Below, one piece after another: positions 25,497 to 34,207 of a stretch of 34,986 nt of DNA; within the stretch, counting starts at the first letter, position 1; each line of letters opens with the position of its first letter. Below the pieces are notes generated by a model that was not told the DNA's origin, ran no database searches, and saw only the letters and a program-made list of their open reading frames with translations. The position numbers were made by a program, and so were the translations under genes. The stretch comes from CAZHOV01 sp964534315 (GTDB taxonomy: Bacteria > Bacteroidota > Bacteroidia > Chitinophagales > Saprospiraceae). The stretch is from NCBI GenBank assembly GCA_964534315.1, contig CAZHOV010000041.1, forward strand, positions 1-34,986, read 5' to 3'.

Positions 25497-26300
25497 ATGG
25501 CAAACGCCAGTGCTCCTATTGGTATATTTGACTCCGGTATTGGAGGCCTTACTGTGGCAAACGCTTTAGTGAAACATCTTCCGGACGAAGAGATTTTCTA
25601 TTTTGGAGATACCGCCCACCTTCCTTATGGCGATAAATCTGCCGACGCCATCCGCTATTATTCTCTCAAGATCGTAAAGTTTTTGCTGGAGCAGCAATGC
25701 AAACTGATCGTCATTGCGTGCAATTCAGCTTCTTCTACCAGCTATAAAGTGCTGCAGGAGTTTTTTGGTAAGCAAACCCTCTTTGTCGAGGTCGTAGCGC
25801 CACTGGTGCGGGCGGTGGCACAGTCTGACGCTAAAAAGGCCGGGATCATAGCGACCAAAGCGACCGTCAGCTCAGGAGTTTATGAAGACCAGTTGAGAAC
25901 ACTGCGTCCGGATATGGCAGTCACTTCACTGGCTACACCACTTTTAGTCCCGATGATTGAAGAGGGATTTGTGCACAATAAAATAAGTGATCTCGTGCTG
26001 CATCAATACCTTTCTCAACCCGAATTAAAAGATATTGACGCCTTGATGCTGGCCTGTACCCATTATCCGCTGCTCAGAGCTGAAATTGAAGCCTTTTATA
26101 AAGGAAAGATAGCCATCTTCGACTCCACCGATGTGGTTGCTGCAGAGGTTTACCAAACGCTTCGCAAGCATCAATTGCTCAATGAGCAACGCCGAAAACC
26201 CCATCACTTCTTTGTTTCGGACCTTACTGATTCGTTTACCCAAACGGCCCGTTCTTTTTATCAACATGATGTACACCTTGAGCATTGCCCTATTTGGTGA
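25497..26300 (+). CDS. murI: Glutamate racemase
   Basis: A 267-residue cofactor-independent racemase that makes D-glutamate for peptidoglycan. The two catalytic cysteines are visible: C75 in IVIACNSASS and C187 in LMLACTHYPLL. The N-terminal GIFDSGIGGLTV motif with D12 and the PYGDK segment are typical as well. Length is normal. It follows the skp genes after a terminator, so it has its own promoter or receives read-through. The rhodanese gene converges on it with only 9 bases between stops. Confidence 0.96.
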   Translation: MANASAPIGIFDSGIGGLTVANALVKHLPDEEIFYFGDTAHLPYGDKSADAIRYYSLKIVKFLLEQQCKLIVIACNSASSTSYKVLQEFFGKQTLFVEVVAPLVRAVAQSDAKKAGIIATKATVSSGVYEDQLRTLRPDMAVTSLATPLLVPMIEEGFVHNKISDLVLHQYLSQPELKDIDALMLACTHYPLLRAEIEAFYKGKIAIFDSTDVVAAEVYQTLRKHQLLNEQRRKPHHFFVSDLTDSFTQTARSFYQHDVHLEHCPIW

Positions 26301-26309
26301 GCCTGCACA

Positions 26310-26837
26310 CTATTTCCATACTTTTTCTATCGTGGTATCCTCTACCCATTTGCTCCACGACCTATTGTAAGTGTGTAACCTACGTGTCGTGTCTCCCTGT
26401 TCATCGATAATTGGGTAACCCTGGTTGACCCATTCGAAAATACTTCCGTACAAATTGTAGACTTTCTTGAAGCCCTTTTTTTGAAGTGTTCGTCCTACCA
26501 TGTCACTGCGATAGCCCACCGAGCAATAGACCACAATCGGAGTATCCTCTGGGTATTCCGCTAAAAGCTCAAGCTTTAGATTGGGATAACCGATATGCTT
26601 TGCTCCCGGTATGTAGCCAACCTTGTACTCCTCCTTGGGTCTTGCATCCAATAACAAGAACTGATCTTTCACCTTAGCCAGAGAATCTACTCCGACAAGA
26701 GGAGTTTTGAAGGGAAGTATCCGCGTAAGTTTTTGATCAAATTCAGCATTTTGGATAGGAGGTCTGTTTTCAGGAGGTGCCGAACAACTGAAAAATAAAA
26801 AAATACTAAATAAATATCTACCAATAGTTGAATTCAC
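26310..26837 (-). CDS. Rhodanese-like domain lipoprotein
   Basis: A 175-residue protein with a short hydrophobic N-terminus and a probable lipobox Cys18 (FFSC-SAPP; a slightly non-standard box). A single rhodanese domain covers about residues 48-140: LLLDARPKEEYKVGYIPGA, then the active-site loop YCSVGYRSD with C105 and R110. The CxxGxR loop is complete, so sulfurtransferase activity is possible. As a lipoprotein it would act in the periplasm or on a membrane. Substrate and partners are unknown. It converges on murI and is divergent from the CBS gene. Confidence 0.85.
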   Translation of the reverse strand: MNSTIGRYLFSIFLFFSCSAPPENRPPIQNAEFDQKLTRILPFKTPLVGVDSLAKVKDQFLLLDARPKEEYKVGYIPGAKHIGYPNLKLELLAEYPEDTPIVVYCSVGYRSDMVGRTLQKKGFKKVYNLYGSIFEWVNQGYPIIDEQGDTTRRLHTYNRSWSKWVEDTTIEKVWK

Positions 26838-26952
26838 AATACAATTGATTTTGCATTATCGCAATTTTACCTTTTTTATTGCGCTAATTAGTTTTATTTC
26901 TTAATTTTTTATTTTATATTTAGTAAACTATTCCAAATTAAATTACAACATC

Positions 26953-27393
26953 ATGCTTAACGAAGAAGTACGCAATATCATGACTAAAGATCCCATCATT
27001 GCGCATCCCGATGATACAATAGAACAGGTATCGGATATGATGGTTGAAAATCAAATTCAGCAATTACCGGTAGTCAAAGACGGAAAACTAGAAGGAATGA
27101 TTACGTCTTACGACCTTTGGAGAAATTCTAAGACAGAAAAAAATCCGAAAGACCAGCACGTCAGCGAAGTGATGACCACCAAGATTATCCGCATCGCTCC
27201 TAAAGATAAAGTCGGAACAGCAGCCGAATTATTTATCGACCGCCGGTTCAAAACCCTCCCCGTCGTTAATTTGAGAAATGAACTCAAAGGAGTCATTACC
27301 GCTTTCGACTTAATCAAATACATTATGAAAAAGGAATATGCACATCCCATCTTATTTGAGGATATCCTCAAGGATGAAGAAAAAGTCAATTAA
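26953..27393 (+). CDS. CBS domain pair protein
   Basis: A 146-residue protein made only of two CBS motifs: VRNIMTKDPIIAHPDDTIEQ to GMITSYDLWR, and VSEVMTTKIIRIAPKDKVGTA to GVITAFDLIKYIM. Stand-alone CBS pairs usually bind adenosine nucleotides (AMP, ATP or SAM) and act as energy or metabolite sensors. No linked effector domain or obvious target gene is next to it. A gene-free stretch of 450 bases follows. Confidence 0.9.
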   Translation: MLNEEVRNIMTKDPIIAHPDDTIEQVSDMMVENQIQQLPVVKDGKLEGMITSYDLWRNSKTEKNPKDQHVSEVMTTKIIRIAPKDKVGTAAELFIDRRFKTLPVVNLRNELKGVITAFDLIKYIMKKEYAHPILFEDILKDEEKVN

Positions 27394-27843
27394 AAACAAC
27401 AATCATTACTCTCGTTAATCAACAAGCCTTCGTCGGCGATGTTCCAAAACATAGTTTTTTTTGGTCTGGTGTAACCATAATCCCAAGCTGACCAACTAAT
27501 TTTTCATGCACCATAAGAGCTTAGGAGCAACCAAAAAAATGAAAAATTCCTTCCAGAATTTGATGATCACTCTATTGCCTGAATTTAAAAGCTACCGGTT
27601 GAGGTATCTCTGCTCCTATCCAGCCCACAAGCACTTTTCGTCATCAACCGATATTTCCATCAGAGAGCCATAAGTGAGTTAAATTATATTCAAGGGTAAC
27701 CATTTTATCACTCGCCAAATACAACGATTGGAAATAAATAGTATGGGACTATTTACGATTATTGAATAATTTTTTGGATATTTCTTATGCAAAAGAACTT
27801 TTGTTACTTTGCAACATAGAAAAACCAATAACTTCACACGATT
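27394..27843. other. Gene-free stretch before the coiled-coil protein
   Basis: I see no credible gene in these 450 bases; all frames are closed or very short. An inverted pair (AATTTTTCAT near 27500 and ATGAAAAATT near 27540) lies within a wider T-run and A-run dyad (TTTTTTGGT near 27457, ACCAAAAAA near 27531). The last 40 bases carry TTACTTTG (27804-27811), which matches the -7 consensus in 7 of 8 positions, ahead of the next gene. Confidence 0.6.
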
Positions 27844-29430
27844 ATGAAAAAAGTCTTGCTTGCGCTCAGTTTCGTTCTTGGCACTTATTCGTTTCTTGTT
27901 GGCCAAGATCTTAACATCTATCTGGATGTGCCCACTCAGCAAATCACCTACAAGAAAAAGGGAAAGATCAAGAAAAAGGCAAAGGTTCGAAAAGGGCAAA
28001 ATGTCTATTTACACGTCACCAATTACAACAATTATATTTACAAGGTCAATGTTACGCAAAGCTTTGAGGAGGTAACTGTTTCTGACAACGTCGATTTTAA
28101 CTCGCTCGTTTCCGGCGGGTTGGGAATGGGCTTTGGCGGCTTTGGAGCAGGTTCTCCCGGCGGGTTTCTATCGCCCGTGCCTACGGGGTCCGGAGATGAA
28201 CTGGACGGCCTTGACGGTGAAGGCGGAGGTGGCCGCAGAAGTGGATTCGCCGGAGAGGAAGCGGCCGTCAGTGAGAAATTTAAAGCACTCAAGCAAAAAC
28301 TGGAATTTGTCTTGAGCGAAATGGAACTGATCGAAGAGGACTTTAATAAGATCAATGAAGAGGTCGATAATATTGTCAGTAAACAAGAACTGATCGAGAT
28401 TGGTCTTCAGGAAATTAACCGCATTAAGTTCGACCCCAACTTCAACCCAAGCCAGATCAAAAAACTGACCAATGACTATTTTACCCGCATTTTTAACGAC
28501 CGCCCTACCGATCAGGTAGACCTGGGTTTTGTGCTCAACGAAAAGGATCCTTCAAAGTCGCTGCTCAAACAACTTGACCGCATTAAGCGAAAAGAAGCGG
28601 AGTACCAGAAATATACTTCTCAACTACTAAGCATCAACGAAGAAATTAACGGACTAGACCCTACCTCTTTTTCCTCCAGAATGTTGATGAGCAGTGGAAA
28701 TAATGCTGTCAACAATGGGGAGGAAGTGATCTCTACGGTAAATAGAAATAAAGACCAAATCCTGAACTGGATCGTGAATGCCGAAGGCACCCAACTTTCG
28801 ACGCTTACCCGCTTATGGTATGAATACGAGGATGTAGCCAGTAATACGTTTACGCATACCCACCGAACGGAAGCAGACGGCGAATTAATGGTCTTTGATG
28901 TCGACCTGAAATTATCTGATACGACCATTGCAGAAAGAACAAGAGCTGACAAAACCATCGAGTTTGCTCCCGTAAAAGTAAATGTGGGCGGGCGGTTGCG
29001 CATCAATGCCAGCGCCGGTCTAACCTTCGGGCAGTTCTTCCAGCGGCCGCTGAATTATTTTGTCAGAGATACGACCATCGTTTCAGAAGAAGATGATGCT
29101 TTCTTTCCCGCACTAACGACTTTTATTCATTTCTACCGCCAAAGTGCCAGCAACCTGTCCATTGGAGGTTCCTTCGGGGTAGGATTTGCATTGACGGATT
29201 CGGATAACATTAAGTCACCAAGTTTCTATCTCGGCCCCAGCTTCATCATCGGAAAAGGGGAACGCCTTGTACTCTCCGGCGGTATTGTCGGAGCCCGGGT
29301 CAGACAATTAACCAATGGCTTTGAAGTGGGCGATACCGTAGACTTTTTTCAGGAATTCGACACGAAACACTCCTACGAACTCGGTTACTTTATCGGACTT
29401 TCATTCAATTTATTACCATCTGTAAACTAA
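27844..29430 (+). CDS. Secreted coiled-coil protein with probable C-terminal outer-membrane part, unknown function
   Basis: A 528-residue protein with a Sec signal peptide (cleavage about FLVG-QDLN). A Lys-rich segment (about 37-50) comes first, then a beta-like stretch, then a Gly-rich hinge at about 90-135. A charged coiled coil spans about 138-275. The C-terminal 180 residues alternate amphipathic beta strands (VGGRLRINASAGLTFGQFF; NLSIGGSFGVGFALT; LVLSGGIVGARVR; YELGYFIGLSFNLL), which suggests a small outer-membrane beta-barrel. There is no T9SS domain or lipobox. I do not recognise a family. The layout could link the outer membrane to something in the periplasm. Confidence 0.75.
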   Translation: MKKVLLALSFVLGTYSFLVGQDLNIYLDVPTQQITYKKKGKIKKKAKVRKGQNVYLHVTNYNNYIYKVNVTQSFEEVTVSDNVDFNSLVSGGLGMGFGGFGAGSPGGFLSPVPTGSGDELDGLDGEGGGGRRSGFAGEEAAVSEKFKALKQKLEFVLSEMELIEEDFNKINEEVDNIVSKQELIEIGLQEINRIKFDPNFNPSQIKKLTNDYFTRIFNDRPTDQVDLGFVLNEKDPSKSLLKQLDRIKRKEAEYQKYTSQLLSINEEINGLDPTSFSSRMLMSSGNNAVNNGEEVISTVNRNKDQILNWIVNAEGTQLSTLTRLWYEYEDVASNTFTHTHRTEADGELMVFDVDLKLSDTTIAERTRADKTIEFAPVKVNVGGRLRINASAGLTFGQFFQRPLNYFVRDTTIVSEEDDAFFPALTTFIHFYRQSASNLSIGGSFGVGFALTDSDNIKSPSFYLGPSFIIGKGERLVLSGGIVGARVRQLTNGFEVGDTVDFFQEFDTKHSYELGYFIGLSFNLLPSVN

Positions 29431-29563
29431 ATAAGAAGGGAATACTTAGAGGGGTGTTTTCCCATAAATCAGCCCAATCAAAATAAAAATCCTCTCGAGA
29501 ATGACTCAACTATTTTTGCGAAAGCTTTAACCAAGTTTAGCTATTAACTTAAAACTATTGGCC

Positions 29564-29590
29564 GTTTGACTATTTGATAAGGAGTCAAAC
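29564..29590 (+). promoter_or_regulatory. Leader hairpin upstream of the duplicated-module gene
   Basis: GTTTGACT (29564-29571) and AGTCAAAC (29583-29590) form a perfect 8-bp stem with an 11-base loop. TGCAAAGA and a run of eight T follow, 40 bases before the start codon. It could be a terminator for the upstream gene or a leader structure. Confidence 0.45.
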
Positions 29591-29629
29591 TGCAAAGATT
29601 TTTTTTCTAATCTTCAAAAAATGTAAATA

Positions 29630-31024
29630 ATGAAAAACGTATTTAGAAAAAATCAATTATTTAGTTTTTTACTTGGAATCGGCCTGATGAGTAGCCTGGC
29701 TTTTAGCCCTCAGCAAGCAATGGGGCAAGAAGACTATTGTAGTCCATGTATTCAGATAAGTTCTGATATAGGTATGGTTTATGAGTGTTACTACAGTTCT
29801 TTAGAAGCGACATTGGGCCTTGCTGCTTCACAACCAGGGTGTTCTGGAATCCAATATTTAATTATTCAACACAGCGATCATGGCGGCTGGCATGTTGTTG
29901 CAATGCCCACTATTACTTACCGGTCAAGTGATGCTAAAGATTTAAAACCCCTTACAAAGGAAGAAATCAAAAAAGAAGTTCCTGAATTGGCCAATTACAA
30001 GCCTTTTGCGGGAAGCCAAAGTTGTACCATTGAACTGGACGGAAAAGCACTGGAATTAAAAGGCAATGACCTTGCCCTTTGTCTAGGTAGATGCGATAAT
30101 CCGCAGCAATGGGATATCGTACCGGCACCTAATGTAAAAAGTGTCTTTATGATCCGAAGTTCAGGCGATGATGCCAAGTTGATCTGTTGGGATCCGGACA
30201 AAGGCGTATCTGTAGTGCCTACCAGTAAAAATGCTGCTGAACGAGCGCCAACCGGCAAAACGGATGAATGTACCTTGTGGCAGGTAGTTCCCGCATCCTT
30301 TAAGGACGGAAAAGCAGCTAGTTATAGAATTGTTCCAAAAGCAGCTTCTCAAATGGCTATCGTAGCCAACAAAAAGACAGGGGCTGTTTCTGTCAAATCT
30401 ACTGCCAAAGATCAGGCGGAACGTTCCTCCACGGCAGCGTTCAATCCCAAAAATGAATCGCTTAGCTGGGTAGTCGGTTCTTGCGACGTGGTCTACGATC
30501 CGATCGATCCGAATAATCCTATCGGAGAACATTGCGTATTCTTTGATGATATGCCTTTAGTGGTCACCGATGATGTGAAGAATCCGGTAAAGCTCTGTAT
30601 GAAGGATTGTGATGAACCTCAACGATGGAAAGTCTCTTCGGTTGGCAAGGACGAGTATTTGATCGCACCGGTGACTAAAAAAGCCCAACTGCTTTGCTGG
30701 AATGAAAAACAAGGTATTTCTCTGCAGCCGACAAAGAAGAATGCCACAGAACGAGCTGTAGAACCTTGCACCAAATGGAAGATCAAAAAGGAAATCGTGA
30801 ATGACGGCAAAGATGTGCAGTATGTCATCGAACCGGCCACGGCAAAAGCCCATGCCTTAACCATCGATAAAAAGACGGGAGCTGTATCTGTCAAGTCTAA
30901 CGCGAAGACTTCCGCAGAGCGTTCTTCCGCTTCTATGGTGACTACCTGGGCCTTCAGAACTTGCATCGCTCCTCCTAAAAAGGAAAGGGCGAAGCGCTCT
31001 CTGAAAAAGGAATCCAAGTATTAG
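29630..31024 (+). CDS. Secreted protein with two copies of a Cys/Trp-rich module, unknown function
   Basis: A 464-residue protein with a Sec signal peptide (cleavage about QQAMG-QEDY) and a short Cys-rich N-terminal part. Two copies of a module of about 145-155 residues follow (about 131-285 and 302-445). Matching landmarks are CLGRC/CMKDC, QQW161/QRW333, C186W/C356W, AER203/TER373, W217/W383, an identical KKTGAVSVKS at 248-257 and 414-423, AERSS in both, W280/W440 and C285/C445. The spaced QxW-like Trp residues are suggestive of ricin-B-type beta-trefoils, but I cannot confirm that. The C-terminus is strongly basic (PPKKERAKRSLKKESKY) and no T9SS domain is present. A very strong terminator follows. 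Confidence 0.75.
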   Translation: MKNVFRKNQLFSFLLGIGLMSSLAFSPQQAMGQEDYCSPCIQISSDIGMVYECYYSSLEATLGLAASQPGCSGIQYLIIQHSDHGGWHVVAMPTITYRSSDAKDLKPLTKEEIKKEVPELANYKPFAGSQSCTIELDGKALELKGNDLALCLGRCDNPQQWDIVPAPNVKSVFMIRSSGDDAKLICWDPDKGVSVVPTSKNAAERAPTGKTDECTLWQVVPASFKDGKAASYRIVPKAASQMAIVANKKTGAVSVKSTAKDQAERSSTAAFNPKNESLSWVVGSCDVVYDPIDPNNPIGEHCVFFDDMPLVVTDDVKNPVKLCMKDCDEPQRWKVSSVGKDEYLIAPVTKKAQLLCWNEKQGISLQPTKKNATERAVEPCTKWKIKKEIVNDGKDVQYVIEPATAKAHALTIDKKTGAVSVKSNAKTSAERSSASMVTTWAFRTCIAPPKKERAKRSLKKESKY

Positions 31025-31382
31025 GCTATTGAAACATGAGTTATTTTTTTAAAAGGGGAATACCCTGATTTTTAAAAATCAGGGTATTCCCCTTTTAAAA
31101 TCCTTAGAAAGGACTGTAAGTTTAAGCCTGAAAATAGGCTTAAGTCCGCTATTATAGGCTAAATAGGTCCATGAGTCAGCTCAAAAAATTTGAGGTGACT
31201 TATATTATTCCCCCCAACCCACCAAAACTTCCCGGATCATCATCTTTCTAATAAATGTTCGCTTCTACTTTTGAAGTCAACTTGTTGAGGGATCCCTCCT
31301 TTTTTCCTGGTTTATTGATTGTTGTGTTGAACTACTTTGTTTCAACCGCTCAGTCGATTTCTTATCACAAAATTTTTGAAAT
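31025..31382. other. Intergenic stretch with terminator and vWA gene leader
   Basis: Within 358 bases the first 75 hold the terminator palindrome. The remainder is A/T-rich leader with TACTTTG about 40 bases before the next ATG, one base short of the -7 consensus spacing. No gene is seen. Confidence 0.6.
31047..31100. terminator. Long perfect palindromic terminator
   Basis: A 23-bp arm (31051-31073) is followed directly by its exact reverse complement (31074-31096), and T4/A4 extend it to 27 bp. It lies 23 bases past the stop of the duplicated-module gene and should stop transcription from both sides. Confidence 0.85.
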
Positions 31383-33626
31383 ATGAAACTGATTATTACG
31401 CTAATTTTCGCATTAGCGGTGGCCGGGCTTTGCCTTGTTTCCACCCGGTCATCTGCTCAAACCACCCTGGAGGGTAACGTGTTTGATAAAGAAAGTAAAG
31501 AAAATATTCCTTTTGCAACCATACAAATAACCAAAAATGGTGTGTTCATTCAGGGGGTCAATACTGATCTGGAGGGTAAATATAAAGTAAACCTGGACCC
31601 CGGCACTTACGATCTGGAGGTTAGTTTTGTCGGGTATACCACTCAAACGCTCTATGGAGTGCAGGTACTTGCAGGAAAAATAAATAAGGTCGATATCCCC
31701 CTTTCTCCCGAGGGAGCTGTTTTGGAAGAAATAGAAGTGGTTGAGTATAGTGTGCCACTGGTGGCAAAAGATAATACCACGCAGGGGCATACTATTACCG
31801 CACAGGATATAAAAAATATGCCCAGGAAAGAACGACAAACCTATAAAAAGTTAAGAAAAGGGAAGTCAAGAAAGTCAAAATCAAAACAAGCTCCGCCGAG
31901 TCGAAATGTCCATGCATTATCGGCTACTACGGCAGGTGTATCTTCAGCAGATAAAGGGAGTAGCCCAACCGTTCGAGGAAGTCGGTCAAATACAACAAAT
32001 CATTATGTGGAGGGAAAAAAAGTCACAGGCGAAAAAGCACCTCCCCCGCCGCCACCTCCCCTTGTAACTCAGGAAGTTCCTCAAGAAAAAATTCATCAGG
32101 AATCATCTTATCAGGAAACTAAACAATCCATTGACGAAGCAGATAAAAAGCCCGAACCCGAAACGGGCGAGGAGTACCAGTCCATTGTTGAAAATAAGTT
32201 CATTTCTCCAAAAGAAGAAGCCTTTTCCACCTTTTCGATCGACGTAGATCATGCCGCCTATTCTAATATCCGAAGGTTTGTCCTTCAAAACCAACAACCG
32301 CCCAGGGATGCGGTGCGGATTGAGGAGATGATCAACTACTTTAATTATGACTATCCGCTGCCGGAGTCGCAGCACCCGTTTACGATTACGACCGAGATAG
32401 CAGACTGTCCGTGGGCGCCTGGGCACCAGCTACTTCACATTGGCTTACAGGGAGAGTACATTCCCTTTGAGCAATCGCCTGCCAATAACCTGGTTTTTCT
32501 GATCGATGTGTCGGGCTCTATGCGTAACGCCAATAAGCTGGAGTTGCTGAAACGGTCATTCAAACTGCTGGTAGATAAGTTGCGCCCCCAAGATAAGGTA
32601 GCTATTGTTGTGTACGCGGGAGCAGCCGGGATGGTCTTACCACCTACTTCAGGGGCTGATAAAAGCACGATTCATAGGGCTATTGACGGGCTAGTTGCGG
32701 GTGGCTCTACGGCGGGAGGCGACGGTATAAACCTGGCCTATAAAATTGCGAAACAGGCGTTTGTGGCCAGTGGCAATAACCGGGTGATCCTGGCCACAGA
32801 TGGTGATTTTAACGTCGGTGTTTCTGATAATAAATCGCTGGAAAAACTGATTGAAGAAAAACGAAAAGACGGTATTTTCCTTACCGTTCTCGGTTTTGGA
32901 ATGGGTAATTTGAAGGATGCAAAATTGGAAATCCTGGCAGATAAGGGCAATGGAAACTATGCCTACATAGACAACGACCGGGAAGCCAGGAAAGTGTTTG
33001 TCGATGAACTAACGAGCAACCTGTACACTATTGCAAAAGACGTAAAAATACAGTTGCAGTTCAACCCCAATTTTGTTAAGGAGTACCGCCTCATTGGTTA
33101 TGAAAACAGGCTATTGGCCAAAGAAGATTTTGACGATGATACCAAGGATGCCGGAGAGTTGGGATCTGGCCATTCAGTAACAGCATTGTATGAGATCATC
33201 CCTGCCTCAAAAACTGTTTCTCCTATCGAGCCTGTTGCGGCGATAGCGCCTGTGCAAATAGAACCAGTTACAGATCCTATTCAAAACCCGATTAAAAAGG
33301 GAATTACCGATGACGTTGAAAATGTCATGCTGATCAAATTTCGATATAAGCCGCCCAAGGAAAATAAGAGTAAATTGATCCGGCATTATGCCCCCATTGA
33401 TCAGGTGAAGAAATTAAAGGAGAGCTCCGAAAACTTCCGTTTTTCTGCCGCTGTAGCCGGGTTTGGTATGTTGTTGAGAGATTCGAACTATAAAGGGAAC
33501 ATTGACTTGAAGATGGTTATAGAGCTGGCTAAAAATGCGTTGGGAGAAGATAAGTTTGGCTATCGAACGGAGTTTTTGGCATTGGTGGAGCGCGCGCAGA
33601 AGTTTAATTTTTTGACTGGGAATTAG
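31383..33626 (+). CDS. von Willebrand factor type A protein, YfbK family, with CarboxypepD_reg N-terminus
   Basis: A 747-residue exported protein. The signal peptide ends about SSA-QTTLEG (residue 25). A carboxypeptidase-regulatory-like beta-sandwich spans about 27-108 (GNVFDKESKENIPFATIQI; GTYDLEVSFVGY). Residues 131-212 resemble a TonB-receptor plug region (HTITAQDIKNMP; ALSATTAGVSSADKG; VRGSRSNTTNHYVEGKKV), split by a Lys/Arg-rich insert. A Pro8 run and a linker follow. The YfbK/vWA part has EEAFSTFSIDVDHAAYSNIRR, the MIDAS motif D375-S377-S379 (LIDVSGSM), T443 and D473. The DUF3520-type C-terminus ends about 740. The metal site is complete. Its role is probably binding of a protein ligand at the envelope. 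Confidence 0.88.
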   Translation: MKLIITLIFALAVAGLCLVSTRSSAQTTLEGNVFDKESKENIPFATIQITKNGVFIQGVNTDLEGKYKVNLDPGTYDLEVSFVGYTTQTLYGVQVLAGKINKVDIPLSPEGAVLEEIEVVEYSVPLVAKDNTTQGHTITAQDIKNMPRKERQTYKKLRKGKSRKSKSKQAPPSRNVHALSATTAGVSSADKGSSPTVRGSRSNTTNHYVEGKKVTGEKAPPPPPPPLVTQEVPQEKIHQESSYQETKQSIDEADKKPEPETGEEYQSIVENKFISPKEEAFSTFSIDVDHAAYSNIRRFVLQNQQPPRDAVRIEEMINYFNYDYPLPESQHPFTITTEIADCPWAPGHQLLHIGLQGEYIPFEQSPANNLVFLIDVSGSMRNANKLELLKRSFKLLVDKLRPQDKVAIVVYAGAAGMVLPPTSGADKSTIHRAIDGLVAGGSTAGGDGINLAYKIAKQAFVASGNNRVILATDGDFNVGVSDNKSLEKLIEEKRKDGIFLTVLGFGMGNLKDAKLEILADKGNGNYAYIDNDREARKVFVDELTSNLYTIAKDVKIQLQFNPNFVKEYRLIGYENRLLAKEDFDDDTKDAGELGSGHSVTALYEIIPASKTVSPIEPVAAIAPVQIEPVTDPIQNPIKKGITDDVENVMLIKFRYKPPKENKSKLIRHYAPIDQVKKLKESSENFRFSAAVAGFGMLLRDSNYKGNIDLKMVIELAKNALGEDKFGYRTEFLALVERAQKFNFLTGN

Positions 33627-33656
33627 GAAGTTTTCATTTGCTAATAATTTCATAAT

Positions 33657-33893
33657 CTATGCTCGCTTTGCTACATAGAGAAGCCCGTCTTTCATACATT
33701 GGTAGGTATATGCAAAGACTGCTTTCAAGGAGTCGCTTGTTAATCTGGGATAATTTTCCAACAACTGTTTTTCTGTCCATCCATTGGCCAATCTTTCTAA
33801 TACAAACTCAACAGATATCCGCGTTCCTTTTATAGTTGGTTTACCAAGTAAAATCTCTTCGTTTGATTCTATATATTCTTTCCAATCAATCAT
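33657..33893 (-). CDS. DUF433 domain protein (antitoxin-like)
   Basis: A 78-residue protein that fits DUF433: ILLGKPTIKGTRISVEFVLERLANGWTEKQLLENYPRLTSDSLKAVFAY broken into the family's usual segments, ending in VAKRA. DUF433 proteins often act as antitoxins next to a DUF5615 PIN-like toxin. No such toxin gene is seen here: a converging vWA gene lies on one side and MoaD on the other. It is 52 bases after moaD on the same strand. It may be an orphan antitoxin or have another DNA-binding role. Confidence 0.88.
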   Translation of the reverse strand: MIDWKEYIESNEEILLGKPTIKGTRISVEFVLERLANGWTEKQLLENYPRLTSDSLKAVFAYTYQCMKDGLLYVAKRA

Positions 33894-33945
33894 ATGATTT
33901 TATTTTTTATTAAAAATAAAGAAAAAAAGTACCCAAGTCAACCCA

Positions 33946-34188
33946 TCACCCACCACTTACCGGAGGGATTAGAGCAACTTCATCGTTTTCTTTCAGCACG
34001 ACATTGGTATTTCCATACTCATTATTAACGGCAATACGAAGGGAGGAAAGGTCTCCAAATTTAGGAAATTGGTTGGTTAGCGTTTGTTTTAATTCATTTA
34101 CAGTGGCATTTTCTGGCAATTCCAGGTCGATTGTTCGGGAGCCTACAATATCTTTGGTGATGCCAAACGCCAGGATCGTTAATTTCAT
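33946..34188 (-). CDS. moaD: MoaD/ThiS family sulfur-carrier protein
   Basis: An 80-residue ubiquitin-fold protein that ends in the Gly-Gly tail (ALIPPVSGG) needed for thiocarboxylate formation. The N-terminus MKLTILAFGITKDIVGSRTIDLELPE and the PPVSGG ending are typical of MoaD, the small subunit of molybdopterin synthase. MoaE and other molybdenum cofactor genes are not in the window. It lies 19 bases after the DUF2461 gene on the same strand and may be cotranscribed with it. Confidence 0.88.
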   Translation of the reverse strand: MKLTILAFGITKDIVGSRTIDLELPENATVNELKQTLTNQFPKFGDLSSLRIAVNNEYGNTNVVLKENDEVALIPPVSGG

Positions 34189-34207
34189 AATTTGTCTGCT
34201 TCAACAA

